A stretch of 64,000 nucleotides of DNA from the NCBI RefSeq assembly GCF_040545425.1, contig NZ_JBEPLW010000007.1. One strand, given 5' to 3'. The number at the start of each line of letters is the position of its first letter. The first letter of the stretch is position 1. The translations under genes and the position numbers were made by a program. Under the pieces are notes generated by a model. That model was not told where the DNA came from, did no database searches, and saw only the letters and a program-made list of their open reading frames with translations. This DNA is from Bhargavaea ullalensis. GTDB lineage: Bacteria > Bacillota > Bacilli > Bacillales_A > Planococcaceae. Below are positions 25,560 through 34,926 of this stretch, in pieces.

Positions 25560-26669
25560 TCACTTTTTCGAAAACATCTGCACCCAGTACGTCTCCCCCG
25601 CCTTGTTCATCGCGAACCCGGCGCCGATGTTCGTGAAGCGGGGATCCAGTATGTTGGCGCGGTGGCCTTTTGAAGCCATCCAGTCGGCGGTGACTTCTTC
25701 GGCGGAATGCTGGTTCCATGCGATGTTCTCGCCGATCCGGCTGAACGAATAGCCGAACATGGCGGCCATCTCATTCACATGTCCGTACGTCGGCGACTTG
25801 TGGTCGAAGTAGCCTTTCTCGGCCATTTCCTCCGCTTTGAGCTGGGCCATCGCGTCCAGGTTGGAGTCTTCCTGGAGCGGGGCCACGCCGTGCTGATTCC
25901 TTTCCTTGTTCACCAGGCTGATCGACTCCTTGCCGACCTGCGCCGACGGGTTGCTGCGGGTGAGGGATTCCCCCGTCAAGTCGACGTACAGCTTGTCTTC
26001 TTCGTCGTAGATGATCTGCCCGTCCCGGCGCTTTTGATCGAATTCCAGCGCGCGGCTCGCGAATGCGGTGAACTGGGCGCGGGAGACGGGGCCGTTCGGG
26101 TCGAAGCGGCCGCCGGGGCGTCCTTCGGTGATGCCGAGTTCGCCGAGTGTCGTGATGTAGCCGTGGTATTCCCCCGCCGGTGTATCGACGAAGTGGGCGA
26201 GGTCATTGTCGTCGACTTTGATATGAAAGGCTTCGATGATGATTTTCGCCATCTGGGCGCGCGACAGGTGTTCCTGGGGGCGGAACCGATCGGCATTGTT
26301 GAAGACGCCGTTGTATGTGAGTTCACGGATATACGGATAGGCCCAGTGGGTCGGCTGCACGTCGCGGAAATGCGTTTGGAAGGAGGCCGGCGCTTCTGCA
26401 TGGGTGACGGCCTGGAGAACCTTTGCCCCCTGCGCGCGCGTCAGCAAAGCGTTCGGCTTGAAGCGTCCGTCCGGGTACCCTTCCAGTGCGCCGAGCTGCG
26501 TGAGCTCCATGATTTCATCGTGCGCCCAGAAAGTGTGCGGCACGTCGGTGAATGAGTGAGCGGTCTGTGCGGCCTCGGCAGGTTGTGCCGGCAAGGTGGC
26601 GGCAGCGGGCGTCAAAAGCAGTGCGGCGGTGATCAGAAAGGCGGGTCGTCTCTTGGTCATGGGCGTCAT
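25560..26669 (-). CDS. SLH-anchored CAP/SCP-domain protein (YkwD-like)
   Basis: The 369-residue protein has a signal peptide (to about 33), three SLH repeats (about 37-85, 100-140 and 157-205; EGYPDGRFKPNALLTRAQG, FRPQEHLSRAQMAKIIIEA, RFDPNGPVSRAQFTAFASRA) and a C-terminal CAP domain (about 250-369) with SLVNKERNQHG, the metal/active-site motifs KSPTYGHVNEM and RIGENIAWN, and ASKGHRANILDP. CAP domains of this kind are common secreted modules in sporeformers; their reaction is not established. AGGGAG precedes the ATG. It is the sixth SLH protein in the window. Confidence 0.9.
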   Translation of the reverse strand: MTPMTKRRPAFLITAALLLTPAAATLPAQPAEAAQTAHSFTDVPHTFWAHDEIMELTQLGALEGYPDGRFKPNALLTRAQGAKVLQAVTHAEAPASFQTHFRDVQPTHWAYPYIRELTYNGVFNNADRFRPQEHLSRAQMAKIIIEAFHIKVDDNDLAHFVDTPAGEYHGYITTLGELGITEGRPGGRFDPNGPVSRAQFTAFASRALEFDQKRRDGQIIYDEEDKLYVDLTGESLTRSNPSAQVGKESISLVNKERNQHGVAPLQEDSNLDAMAQLKAEEMAEKGYFDHKSPTYGHVNEMAAMFGYSFSRIGENIAWNQHSAEEVTADWMASKGHRANILDPRFTNIGAGFAMNKAGETYWVQMFSKK

Positions 26670-26744
26670 CGGGCTCCCTTCTGTATAGATCTTGTATCTA
26701 CTATTCTACCCTTTCCTGCTTGTAATAATAGGATTTTCGGCAAA

Positions 26745-26773
26745 GAAAAAGGACCCATTTTTCGGACGGATCC
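26745..26773 (-). terminator. Terminator of the aminotransferase gene
   Basis: GGACCC (26751-26756) and GGATCC (26768-26773) pair as a 6-bp stem with one G-U pair; TTTTTCTTTG follows on the minus strand. Confidence 0.6.
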
Positions 26774-26821
26774 CGACAGATTTCTTTGATTTTCTTGGGC
26801 GGATGGTCACGGGCGGAGCGG

Positions 26822-28024
26822 TCAGATCTGCTTCGCGTCCGGTCCGGCATGGCGGGTTTCATCGCGCAGCCGATCGACAAATCCGGCCATCCGCTCCATC
26901 GCGGTCGCGAGGTCGGCCATCGACTTCGCGTAGGAAATGCGGATGTAGCCTTCCCCGTACCGGGTGAACGCGCTCCCGTGGACCGCCGCGACGCCCGCTT
27001 CCTCCAGCATCCGGACGGCGAACGTTTTCGAGTCAAGCGGGAATTCGAGGACCGACGGGAACGCATAGAACGCCCCGTCCGGTTTGACGACCGGCAAGTT
27101 CATCCGTCTCAGGGAATCAAGGATGAAATCCCGCCGCCCGACGTAGGCCCGGTTCATCCCGGCCGGCGCGTCCGCCGATCCGGTGAGTGCCTCGATGGCC
27201 GCGTGCTGCGACGGGGTCGGCGCACAGATCGTGTTGTACGCATGGATCCGGACGATGTACTGCATGATGTGCGCCGGTCCGAACAGGAATCCGACCCGCC
27301 ACCCGGTCATCGAGTGGGACTTCGACAGGCCGTGGATGAGGAACAGCTTGTCGCGCAGCGCCGGATACCGGCCGAATGAACTGTGCGGCGCGTCGAACGT
27401 GTTCTCGCTGTAGATGTCGTCGGACAGGATGAACACGTCATGCCTGGCGAGGACGGCGGCGAGTGCGTCCATTTCATGCGGCGGGATCGTCACGCCTGTC
27501 GGGTTCGACGGATTGTTGAAAATGACGACTTTCGTCTTCGGCGTGATGAGCGCCTCGAGCTGCCGGGCATCCGGCACGAACCCGGTCGGCCGCGTGTCGA
27601 GGTAGACGGGCGTCGCGCCGGTGAGCCGGATGAGCGGTTCGTATCCTGCGAAGATCGGTACCGGCACGATCACTTCATCGCCCGGCTCAAGCAGTGTCCG
27701 GAGCACCGCATCCATCGCCCCGCTCGCTCCCGCCGTCACCACCGTCTCGGTCAGCGGATCGTAGCGAAAGTGATACTTGTTTCCGTAGAAATCGGCGGCC
27801 GCCTTACGCAGCTCGGGCAGCCCCGCATTGTGCGAGTAGCCCGTCAGATTGTTTTGGATCGCCCGTTCCGCCGCCGCCTTCACCGCATCCGGCACCGGAA
27901 AATCCGGCTGCCCGACCGTCAGATTGACCGCCCCCGGATGGTCCGGTATCCGGTTCGCAATCTGCCGGATCCCCGACAACTCCGTCGCCTCCGCGAGCGG
28001 GTTAATGGAAAGTGGTGGTGCCAT
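26822..28024 (-). CDS. patA: PLP-dependent class I/II aminotransferase, PatA/DapX-like
   Basis: The protein of about 400 residues shows the fold type I aminotransferase motifs: LTVGQPDFPVPD, GYSHNAGLPELRKA, VTAGASGAMDAVLR, FNNPSNPTGV, LSDDIYSEN, the PLP lysine in HGLSKSHSMTGWRVG and YIRISYAKS near the end. It resembles Bacillus PatA, an N-acetyl-LL-diaminopimelate aminotransferase of lysine and peptidoglycan-precursor synthesis; other substrates in this family cannot be excluded. The ATG at 28024 with AAAGGA 8 nt upstream is preferred to the ATG at 28033. Array A of 21-bp repeats lies just upstream. Confidence 0.83.
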   Translation of the reverse strand: MAPPLSINPLAEATELSGIRQIANRIPDHPGAVNLTVGQPDFPVPDAVKAAAERAIQNNLTGYSHNAGLPELRKAAADFYGNKYHFRYDPLTETVVTAGASGAMDAVLRTLLEPGDEVIVPVPIFAGYEPLIRLTGATPVYLDTRPTGFVPDARQLEALITPKTKVVIFNNPSNPTGVTIPPHEMDALAAVLARHDVFILSDDIYSENTFDAPHSSFGRYPALRDKLFLIHGLSKSHSMTGWRVGFLFGPAHIMQYIVRIHAYNTICAPTPSQHAAIEALTGSADAPAGMNRAYVGRRDFILDSLRRMNLPVVKPDGAFYAFPSVLEFPLDSKTFAVRMLEEAGVAAVHGSAFTRYGEGYIRISYAKSMADLATAMERMAGFVDRLRDETRHAGPDAKQI

Positions 28025-28060
28025 ATGCGTCATCCTTTCAGGAGTGGAGTGATATTGCGG

Positions 28061-28135
28061 AAACGTTGATTGTATTCGCCCAAGCGTTGATTGTATCGGA
28101 GGAAACGTTGATTGTATTCCTTAAAACGTTGATGA
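28061..28135 (+). repeat. 21-bp tandem array A (four units)
   Basis: The core CGTTGAT starts at 28064, 28085, 28106 and 28127, an exact 21-bp step. The conserved part is AAACGTTGATTGTATT with a variable 5-bp filler between units; the last unit diverges after CGTTGAT. It fills the gap between the stop of the NERD gene (28145) and the start of patA (28024), both on the minus strand. It carries the same family as array B in the opposite orientation. There is no start or ribosome site suggesting translation. Confidence 0.95.
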
Positions 28136-28144
28136 ATGATCCCC

Positions 28145-29221
28145 CTACCCTTTCCATCTTAAAGGCCGAGACTCTTTTTTCCTGTAAAGCGTCGCCGGCG
28201 GGTTCCCGGTTCTGATCAGATCCAGGTCATTGAGGATGCGGGAAACATCTGAGCTGTGCTTCATTCCGAGAAAGTCCCGGGCTTCCGGGTTATTGATCGT
28301 GGGCTTGATCAAAGTCAGACGGTCGTCAACAGCTTGCCGTACCGCTTCCTTTCCCGGCAGATCGCAGCTTTTGCAGTACCAGCCGATTCTCGGGAACCGG
28401 CCGATCGCCTGATTGCATGCCAGGCAGAGGACGCCCTTCCTCAGGAGTGCAGCATCGATGCCCAATTTGTCACAGAATGCTTCACCGGCCGGGTGAGGCG
28501 CTGAATGACGGATTGCGCTTGCGAGCCAGTCAACCGTCTCTTGGTGAAGTGGCGAGTTTGCCGGTGGCAGTGCACGAACATACCTCGCCAGTTGTTTTCG
28601 GTATATCACCCGGTAAGTGTCCGGCCGCTGCTTGATCACCGTGTTCTGGTTGGATAGCACGACGACACCGTGAACCGGAAGCGAGATATGTCTCTCCTGG
28701 AGAAACTGCTGAAGGCCCTCGGTTTGCCGGTCTAGCTGATGGATGAAGCAGTCGAACTCATCGATTTCTCCGTTGTTTCGAACCCGTGTCGTTTTTCCTT
28801 CACTCTCTTTGAAGAAGAGCGAACCGGGCACGTTTTTGATTTCCAGGATCAGCATAAAGGACGGGGACAGGATGAGCGTGTCCACTTCAATCTGGTACCC
28901 GTTCCTGATTGTAATCCGGGCATTCCTTAATACATATGTGCCAGGCGGCATGAGAATTTCACTGAGCGAACGGTCGACTGCATCCTCGCCGGCACGCCCC
29001 GCCTTGATCCGGTAAAGTTGGTCAGAGACTTGGACAAGCGCCTTTTTCCGCCGGAGATGCAATTCATTCTCCGCCGGCGGCATTCCGAGCATTTCTTCGA
29101 CAGTCGGCGGGCTATATAAGTTTTCGTTGCGGGAAAATGCTGCAGATCCAAGACGGACCTCCATGCGCGTGAGGCAGTCGATCTCCCAGTCAATCGCCCG
29201 ATAATGAGAAGTGCGGATCAT
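28145..29221 (-). CDS. NERD-domain protein (nuclease-related), probable DNA/RNA-handling protein
   Basis: The 358-residue protein has a helical N-terminus, a NERD domain at about 80-190 (AGEDAVDRSLSEI, VDTLILSPSFMLILEIKNVPGSL with the ExK-like core, then GEIDEFDCFIHQLDRQTEGLQQFL) and a C-terminal part with a Cys pair pattern CLACNQAIGRFPRIGWYCKSC (about 283-303; a likely zinc ribbon) and a terminal helical region. NERD domains belong to the endonuclease-like fold superfamily; a role in nucleic acid processing is inferred. AGGAG stands 7 nt before the ATG. Arrays A and B of 21-bp repeats flank it in inverted orientation. Confidence 0.85.
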   Translation of the reverse strand: MIRTSHYRAIDWEIDCLTRMEVRLGSAAFSRNENLYSPPTVEEMLGMPPAENELHLRRKKALVQVSDQLYRIKAGRAGEDAVDRSLSEILMPPGTYVLRNARITIRNGYQIEVDTLILSPSFMLILEIKNVPGSLFFKESEGKTTRVRNNGEIDEFDCFIHQLDRQTEGLQQFLQERHISLPVHGVVVLSNQNTVIKQRPDTYRVIYRKQLARYVRALPPANSPLHQETVDWLASAIRHSAPHPAGEAFCDKLGIDAALLRKGVLCLACNQAIGRFPRIGWYCKSCDLPGKEAVRQAVDDRLTLIKPTINNPEARDFLGMKHSSDVSRILNDLDLIRTGNPPATLYRKKESRPLRWKG

Positions 29222-29360
29222 GCGAAATCTCCTCTCGGGCCGGAGGGGGATCGCTATAAGAAAAAGCGTCCGGCAAGTGTTTCCTTAACCATAGGACAAC
29301 GGACTGCCGAACGCAATAGTTCGTTTTTCAATTTTCGGTCTTCGGAGGGGGTTTGTCTGA

Positions 29361-29460
29361 TACCATCAACGTTTTCGCCGATACCATCAACGTTTCACCG
29401 AATACCATCAACGTTTCATCAAATACAATCAACGTTCCTCCGAATACAATCAACGTTCCC
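29361..29460 (-). repeat. 21-bp tandem array B (five units), inverted relative to array A
   Basis: ATCAACG starts at 29365, 29386, 29407, 29428 and 29449, an exact 21-bp step. The unit core on the plus strand is ATACMATCAACGTT, the reverse complement of array A's core. Two sub-variants are present: three units with ATACCATCAACG, then two with ATACAATCAACG. It lies between the stop of the EamA gene (29473) and the upstream region of the NERD gene (29221), both on the minus strand. Confidence 0.95.
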
Positions 29461-29472
29461 CCACTCCCCGCC

Positions 29473-30396
29473 TCACCCGCATTCCTCCGCTTTCACCGCC
29501 GCCCGTTCTTTCCGTTTTCTCCAAACATCCTCTGCGGCGCCGCTGCCGAGGAGGACGCCGGTGATGATGAAGAGCAGGCCGGCGAGGTGGCGGGCGGTGA
29601 TGGCTTCGCCGAGGAAGAGGGCGGAGCCGGCGAGGGCGACGACGGTGTTGAGGTTCATGAAGATGGCGGCTTTTGTCGGGCCGGCCTTGCCGACGGAGTA
29701 GTTGTAGAGCATGTGGCTCACCGCGGTGCCGAAGATGGCGCTCAGTGCGAAGATCAGCCAAAATGTCGGCGGCACGCTTGCAAAAGCCGCAAACTCACCC
29801 GGCTCCGCGGCGAGGCTGAGCATGAACAAGGTGCTGCCGCCGAGGATCAGCATGTAGGCAGTGAGCAGCCGGGGATCCAGCGTGGCGGCGGCTTTGGCGA
29901 CGATGAGAAAGCTGAGGACCTGGACGACGATCGACAGGAAGACGTATGCGTCGCCTCGCGAAATGCCGGAGAGACCGCCGTCGGCCAGGACGACGGATGA
30001 CACGCCTGCCAGCCCGAGGAACACGCCGAGCCACTGGATTTTCGTCGGGAACACGCGGATCAGGATCGAGGAAAAGACGGCGGTCAGGAACGGACCGGTG
30101 CCGAGGATAAGGCCGGCGTTCGTGCCGCTTGTCATCGTCAGCCCGTTGTTCAGGAAGTAATGGTGGCCGACCACATTCAGCAGCATGCCGGGGATGATGT
30201 ATTTCCACTCGGCCCGGCGCGGCATCCGGACGATCCGCAAGGCGCAGAGGATGAGGAACACCGTGACGCCGGCGGTGAAAATGCGGACGGACGTCATCGT
30301 GACGGGGCCGACGTACTGCAGCAGGTACTTCAGCATCGGCAGGTTCAGGCCCCACATCACCATGACGAATGTCAGCATGCCGTATATTTTCCACAT
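29473..30396 (-). CDS. EamA/DMT-family transporter
   Basis: The protein of about 307 residues has ten hydrophobic helices in two EamA repeats, with the marks LNLPMLKYLLQYVGPVT, GMLLNVVGHHYFLNNGL, and in the second half IFGTAVSHMLYNYSVGKAGPTKAAIFMNLNTV followed by ALFLGEAITARHLAGLLFIITGVLLG. It belongs to the drug/metabolite transporter group, whose members export amino acids and other small metabolites; the substrate is not known. The ATG at 30396 with GGGGGAG 8 nt upstream is preferred to the TTG/ATG codons upstream. Confidence 0.87.
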   Translation of the reverse strand: MWKIYGMLTFVMVMWGLNLPMLKYLLQYVGPVTMTSVRIFTAGVTVFLILCALRIVRMPRRAEWKYIIPGMLLNVVGHHYFLNNGLTMTSGTNAGLILGTGPFLTAVFSSILIRVFPTKIQWLGVFLGLAGVSSVVLADGGLSGISRGDAYVFLSIVVQVLSFLIVAKAAATLDPRLLTAYMLILGGSTLFMLSLAAEPGEFAAFASVPPTFWLIFALSAIFGTAVSHMLYNYSVGKAGPTKAAIFMNLNTVVALAGSALFLGEAITARHLAGLLFIITGVLLGSGAAEDVWRKRKERAAVKAEECG

Positions 30397-30470
30397 GAGC
30401 CTTCTCCCCCTGCCGTTTGCAATATTCATTCACTATAACAAATAAATCCCGGGCATTCGACGCCAAACTC

Positions 30471-30498
30471 AAAAAAACGCCCTGCCGGCAGGACGTTT
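30471..30498 (-). terminator. Terminator of the exonuclease gene
   Basis: ACGCCCTGCC and GGCAGGACGT (30477-30496) pair with one mismatch; the minus strand continues with TTTTTTTGAG. Confidence 0.75.
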
Positions 30499-30524
30499 CT
30501 CAATTCGTTTCGTATTAAGATTCG

Positions 30525-31142
30525 TTATTTCCTTACGCCCAGGCAATACTGATAGATCGCCGCAGTGGCGAGGCAGTCGCCGATCGCATCGTGCGCGTGA
30601 TGTTCCAGACGCAGGTAATGGGCCAGTGTCCCGAGTTTGTGGTTTGCCGTTTCCGTAATGACTTTCCGGGCAAGCCGGACGGTGTCGATGACCGTATATT
30701 CGGGGATCGTGATGCCCTCGATATGATCCAGCGCGTACAGGAAGCCCATGTCAAATGAGGCATTGTGCGCCACGATCGGGAAATCGTCGATGAATTCGAT
30801 CAAGTCTCCGACGACTTCTTCGATCACCGGGGCGCCGGCGACCTGATCGTTTGAGATGCCGGTGAGCCGGGTGATGGTCGGCGAGATGTGGCGCAGCGGG
30901 TTGACGAGCGTCTCGAAGCGGTCCTGCTGTTCATGGCTGACGTATTTGACGGCGCCGATCTGGATGATCTTGTCGGCTCCGGAGCGGAACCCGGTCGTCT
31001 CAAAGTCCAGGACCACGTAGTCGGCCGCTTTGCGGACGGATGACTTGTATTTCTTCGGTCGCGCGGGCGGCCGCATGCGTTTTTTCTGTTGCTCGACTTT
31101 TTCGTCCAGCAGCTGTTCGACTGACCTTTTCTGCTCATCCAT
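30525..31142 (-). CDS. DnaQ-like DEDDh 3'-5' exonuclease
   Basis: The protein of about 205 residues has a basic, coiled-coil-like N-terminus (residues 1-40) and a DEDDh exonuclease core: VVLDFETTGF with the first Asp/Glu, LTGISNDQVAGAP, VAHNASFDMGFL with the second Asp, and HHAHDAIGDCLATAAIY with the His and last Asp. It matches the stand-alone DNA polymerase III epsilon-like exonucleases of Bacillales. It probably proofreads or trims DNA or RNA ends in the cytoplasm. The start at 31142 is preferred because its upstream region contains AAGGCGG. Confidence 0.85.
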   Translation of the reverse strand: MDEQKRSVEQLLDEKVEQQKKRMRPPARPKKYKSSVRKAADYVVLDFETTGFRSGADKIIQIGAVKYVSHEQQDRFETLVNPLRHISPTITRLTGISNDQVAGAPVIEEVVGDLIEFIDDFPIVAHNASFDMGFLYALDHIEGITIPEYTVIDTVRLARKVITETANHKLGTLAHYLRLEHHAHDAIGDCLATAAIYQYCLGVRK

Positions 31143-31217
31143 GGGGTCCACCGCCTTCTCTTTCTACTAGTCTTCTTTCCCCGATTATAATGGGTTGTAA
31201 CCCTTTTGCAACAACAA

Positions 31218-31250
31218 AGAAACCGCCGCGGGATTCGCTTCCCGCGGCGG
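31218..31250 (-). terminator. Terminator of the subtilisin-like protease gene
   Basis: CCGCCGCGGG (31223-31232) and CCCGCGGCGG (31241-31250) pair perfectly with an 8-nt loop; TTTCTTTGTTG follows on the minus strand. Confidence 0.8.
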
Positions 31251-31266
31251 CCTGCCTTGCATGGAA

Positions 31267-34200
31267 TTAATTAAACGCCGTGAACGTACCCGGCCCGTCC
31301 GCAGTGAACGCCGCCTCTCCGTTCTTCACTTTCAGCTTGTAGACATTGCCCGATTCGCTGTCTTTGACGGTGAGCTTGTTCGTCTTGCCGACGCCGCTCA
31401 GATCCACCGGCAGGGTCACGTCAAACTTGTCCTTGTTTTTGCCGGTGTTCACTTCATTGCCCGACTTGTCGAGGAAATGAATCGAATACGAATCGGAAAT
31501 CGTGGACTTTTCATCCGTCGCAGATTTGCCGAGCGCGATTGTGATGCCGCCGGCTGCCGCTCCCATCCGCTCGACGAGTTTCTTGTCGGCCGTGAAGCTC
31601 AGTCCTTCGGCGCTGACGGTGATTCCCTTCTTCGCAGCAATAATCCGGTCAAGCTGGTCTTCGCCGAGCGCGATGTCCAGTTTTCCGTTTCCGCCGAATT
31701 CCGCAACGTCCACCGTCACTTCTTTCGCCTTCTTGTCCACGAGCTGCGCATTCAGATCCTGATCCGGAACCGTGACGACCGGTGATTCAGGCTGTTCCGG
31801 CTGCTCCGGTTCTTCCGGCGCATCTTCCTTCTCAAAGACGACCGATTCCGTGGTGTTGCCGGCTGCGTCCGCAACCGTCATGACGGCCTTTTTGCCGGAC
31901 TCTGCCGCTGCTCCGAGATCGACGGAGAACGTGCCGTCCTGGTTGAATGTCACCATTTCAAATGAAATATTGTCCCCCTGCGCATCCGTCACTTCGATGA
32001 AGCCGCCGAGCTTGGAGTTGAGGTTGACCGTGACGCCATATTCGGCGAGCAGCGCCTTGTAGTCGAGATACTTGTCGATCACACGGCCTGAAACGACCGT
32101 GCCGTCGACTGATGTTTCGACTTCAGGGGCGGTTGACTTCACGAAAATCGGCCCGACAGAATTGTCGACGAGCGGCGGGTTGCCCGACACCGTCTGTGCT
32201 GTCATGTCAATCGTGTACACGCCGTCCGGAATGATGGCCGGCGCATCTTCGCCCCACGGGAAGTATTGACCGTCGATTCCGAGCCGATAGGAGCCTGCCG
32301 GGAGCGAGTTGCCTGCATGGAGATAGCCGATGTAGCCGTCACCATAGGCACCGCCATCCGGATCTGCCAGATCCCAAAGCTCAATGTAGTTGACACCGAG
32401 GTCCCCGGTCACCTTGAACGTCAGATCCGCCGTGTCATTCACTCCATCGCCGTTGAACGACAGATCGGTTTTCGTGATGTTCATCGATTCGATGGCCGTC
32501 GGCGGTGTCGGGGCGAACGATGCCGCGAATGGAAGCGACAGTTCGGTGCCCGGTCCGCTGATCACGATGTAGCCGAGGAGTTCGTCTCCGGCTTTCGTTG
32601 CCGCTTTCGGCGCAGTGAGCGTAACGGTCAGTTCCTGTTCACCGTTCAGCTTGAACGAGGACTTGTCGACCGAAACGGCTGCCTGTCCGAATGCCTTTGT
32701 CGTCCGGACATCCACCGAATAGTCTCCGCCGTTGCCCTTGACGTCCTTCACTTTGACCGTCTTCTTCACCGTGACGTCACGGTCCTTCACTTCTGTCAGG
32801 GTTCCGAATGTAACGGTTCCCTTCACGTTGTCGACGATCGTGCCCTTGCCGTCGGCGTCGGTCTGGTCATAGGAATAAGCCAGTGCTTCAGGGAATGCGG
32901 CTTCATACGGCTGTACGCGGCCCGCCCCCTGCGAGAACACATCGTATTTCTTCACATCCAGCAGTTTTGCCGTGTTGGAAAGCGCGACTTTCACGTCAAA
33001 CGGAGTCCAGTCAGGGTTGGCCTGCTTGATGAGCGCCGCGACGCCCGCCACTTGAGGGGTCGCCATCGATGTGCCGGTCTTGCGTCCAAATGCCTTGGAA
33101 TAGTCGGCATCCGGGAAGTCCGATTTGTATGCCGGAATGGCGGCCATGATGTTCGTGCCCGGTGCCGAGACGTCCGGCTTGATGTCGAATGTCGGAACGG
33201 ACGGACCGCGTGAGCTCGAGCTGTTCACTTCGTCGCCCGCCGTCTTCGTTTCTTGGACGGCGCCGAATGTGACGGTTCCCTTGCCGCCTGCAAGCGCCGC
33301 CCGGAAAGCGTCGCCGTCGGTCTGGCTCATGTCGAATGTCGGGATGAAGTCAAAGTCATCGCCGAGATAAACATCGGAAATGCCCGGTGCGTTCGAGCCG
33401 CCCGCAAAGTTGTGGATCAGGACGGCGGCCGCCCCGTGGTTTTTCGCCGCTTCGATTTTGTCGACAAACGGAATTTCTCCGCGGGAAACGAGCGCGACTT
33501 TGCCGGCTACGTCAACACCCGCATAGTCGGTTTCCTTGCCAAATCCAGGAATGGCTGCGACTGCAAACTCACCCTGCAGCTTCTCATCCGGATCGGTGCC
33601 AAATTCGGTTGCCATGAGATTCATGTGGACGGTTTTCGCAAATCCGTCCGCCTTCATGTTCACGTCCGCCGAGAAATGGCTTTCCGGCTGTGTGGTGTTG
33701 CCGACCGCGATGCCGAGCGTCGATGTGGCCGGCGTGCCCATCGTTCCGCGGTTCGGTCCGGAGTTGCCGGTCGCGATGACGGCAATCGTGCCTTTCAGCA
33801 TCGCGTTGTTGATGGCGAACGAGTCGGCGGAGATGGACGTGTTGCTGCCGCCGCCGAGCGACAGGTTGATGACGTCCATGCCTTCTTCCACCGATTTCTC
33901 GATTGCGGCGATGATGCCGTCAGTCGAGCCGCTGCCGTACCCGCCGAGAACGCGGTAGGCGTGAAGCTCCACTTCCGGCGCGATTCCCGCCACGCCGTAG
34001 GCATTGTTCGCCTGGCCGGCGATGATGCCGGCGACGTGCGTGCCGTGGGATGTGTAGAACGAGCTGCCGGTGGAGTTGAACTCCGGCGTGCCCGATGCAC
34101 GGTCTTTCGGCGTCGTTTCCATCGGGTCATTATCCGCCCGAGGACGCGCATAGCGCTGGTCGTGCGGCACGAAGTTCCAGCCGCCCGCATAGTTGTCCTT

Positions 34201-34884
34201 GAACGCCGGGTGGTTGTAATCAATGCCGGTGTCCAGGACGCCGACTTTGACCGTCTGCCCTTTCAGGCCCTTGTCCCAAAGACGGCCGATTTCAAGGAAT
34301 GAATTGCTTTCATCCGCCGTTCCGTCCGGAGAGCCGGCATCCGCCGGGACTTCCAGCGCTTCCCGGACCGCGTTCGGCTCGACAAGACGGATGCCCGGAA
34401 TGTCGAGCAGTTTGTCGAGGTCATCCGCCTTGACGGTCGCCGAGAAGCCGTTCAGCACCGTTTCGTAGGAATAGCCTTCCTTGACGAGGAGCTTTTTCGC
34501 CTTCATCGCTTTTTTGGCCGTTGCCTGCTCCGCCTTGATGGCATGAACCTGCTTGGCCCGCTCGGATGCCTGGTACGGAAGCTTTTTCAGCTTTTTCTTG
34601 CCTTCCGCCACCGCCACCGGGTCTTCCGACAGCTGGATGATGACGCTGACTTCCTGGCTGCCGGACAGTTTCTGCAAGTCCGGATGCAGTCTCGGCAGGC
34701 CGGTTTTCGCAGCCTGCTGTTCCGCAATCACCTGTTTTTGCAACAGGGTGCTTTCGCTTTGCTTCGGTCCTTTCGGAAGCCCGTCCGCCGATTTGGCGAA
34801 TGCGCCTGCCGGCAGGATGAGTGACAACACCATGAGCACAACCAGGAACAGGCTGAGCCGCTTTGTTTTCTTCATTTCCCCCAA
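31267..34884 (-). CDS. Large secreted subtilisin-like serine protease (S8) with PA domain
   Basis: The 1,205-residue protein has a signal peptide (LSLFLVVLMVLSLILPAGAFA), an I9-type propeptide (about 80-165), and an S8 catalytic domain with VGVLDTGIDYNHP (Asp), TSHGTHVAGIIAG (His) and GTSMATPQVAGVAALI (Ser). A PA domain is inserted between His and Ser (about 420-540). The C-terminal half carries Fn3/Ig-like domains and ends with an acidic Glu/Pro linker (DAPEEPEQPEQPESP) and a beta domain. It is a vpr/C5a-peptidase-like extracellular protease. The TTG at 34884 with AAGGGG 9 nt upstream is the likely start; an internal ATG at 34875 has a site only 2 nt away. No SLH repeats or LPXTG motif were seen. 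Confidence 0.9.
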   Translation of the reverse strand: MGEMKKTKRLSLFLVVLMVLSLILPAGAFAKSADGLPKGPKQSESTLLQKQVIAEQQAAKTGLPRLHPDLQKLSGSQEVSVIIQLSEDPVAVAEGKKKLKKLPYQASERAKQVHAIKAEQATAKKAMKAKKLLVKEGYSYETVLNGFSATVKADDLDKLLDIPGIRLVEPNAVREALEVPADAGSPDGTADESNSFLEIGRLWDKGLKGQTVKVGVLDTGIDYNHPAFKDNYAGGWNFVPHDQRYARPRADNDPMETTPKDRASGTPEFNSTGSSFYTSHGTHVAGIIAGQANNAYGVAGIAPEVELHAYRVLGGYGSGSTDGIIAAIEKSVEEGMDVINLSLGGGSNTSISADSFAINNAMLKGTIAVIATGNSGPNRGTMGTPATSTLGIAVGNTTQPESHFSADVNMKADGFAKTVHMNLMATEFGTDPDEKLQGEFAVAAIPGFGKETDYAGVDVAGKVALVSRGEIPFVDKIEAAKNHGAAAVLIHNFAGGSNAPGISDVYLGDDFDFIPTFDMSQTDGDAFRAALAGGKGTVTFGAVQETKTAGDEVNSSSSRGPSVPTFDIKPDVSAPGTNIMAAIPAYKSDFPDADYSKAFGRKTGTSMATPQVAGVAALIKQANPDWTPFDVKVALSNTAKLLDVKKYDVFSQGAGRVQPYEAAFPEALAYSYDQTDADGKGTIVDNVKGTVTFGTLTEVKDRDVTVKKTVKVKDVKGNGGDYSVDVRTTKAFGQAAVSVDKSSFKLNGEQELTVTLTAPKAATKAGDELLGYIVISGPGTELSLPFAASFAPTPPTAIESMNITKTDLSFNGDGVNDTADLTFKVTGDLGVNYIELWDLADPDGGAYGDGYIGYLHAGNSLPAGSYRLGIDGQYFPWGEDAPAIIPDGVYTIDMTAQTVSGNPPLVDNSVGPIFVKSTAPEVETSVDGTVVSGRVIDKYLDYKALLAEYGVTVNLNSKLGGFIEVTDAQGDNISFEMVTFNQDGTFSVDLGAAAESGKKAVMTVADAAGNTTESVVFEKEDAPEEPEQPEQPESPVVTVPDQDLNAQLVDKKAKEVTVDVAEFGGNGKLDIALGEDQLDRIIAAKKGITVSAEGLSFTADKKLVERMGAAAGGITIALGKSATDEKSTISDSYSIHFLDKSGNEVNTGKNKDKFDVTLPVDLSGVGKTNKLTVKDSESGNVYKLKVKNGEAAFTADGPGTFTAFN

Positions 34885-34926
34885 CTTGCATTTCCCCTTA
34901 CATGATTAAAATTTTGAAACACTCTT

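Noticed and set aside
29222..29360. Promoter for the NERD gene
   Set aside because: Candidate -35 and -10 boxes did not come at an acceptable spacing, so none is claimed.
28061..29460. Arrays A and B as a CRISPR array
   Set aside because: Units are adjacent with a fixed 21-bp period and short degenerate filler; there are no unique spacers of constant length and no cas genes in the window.
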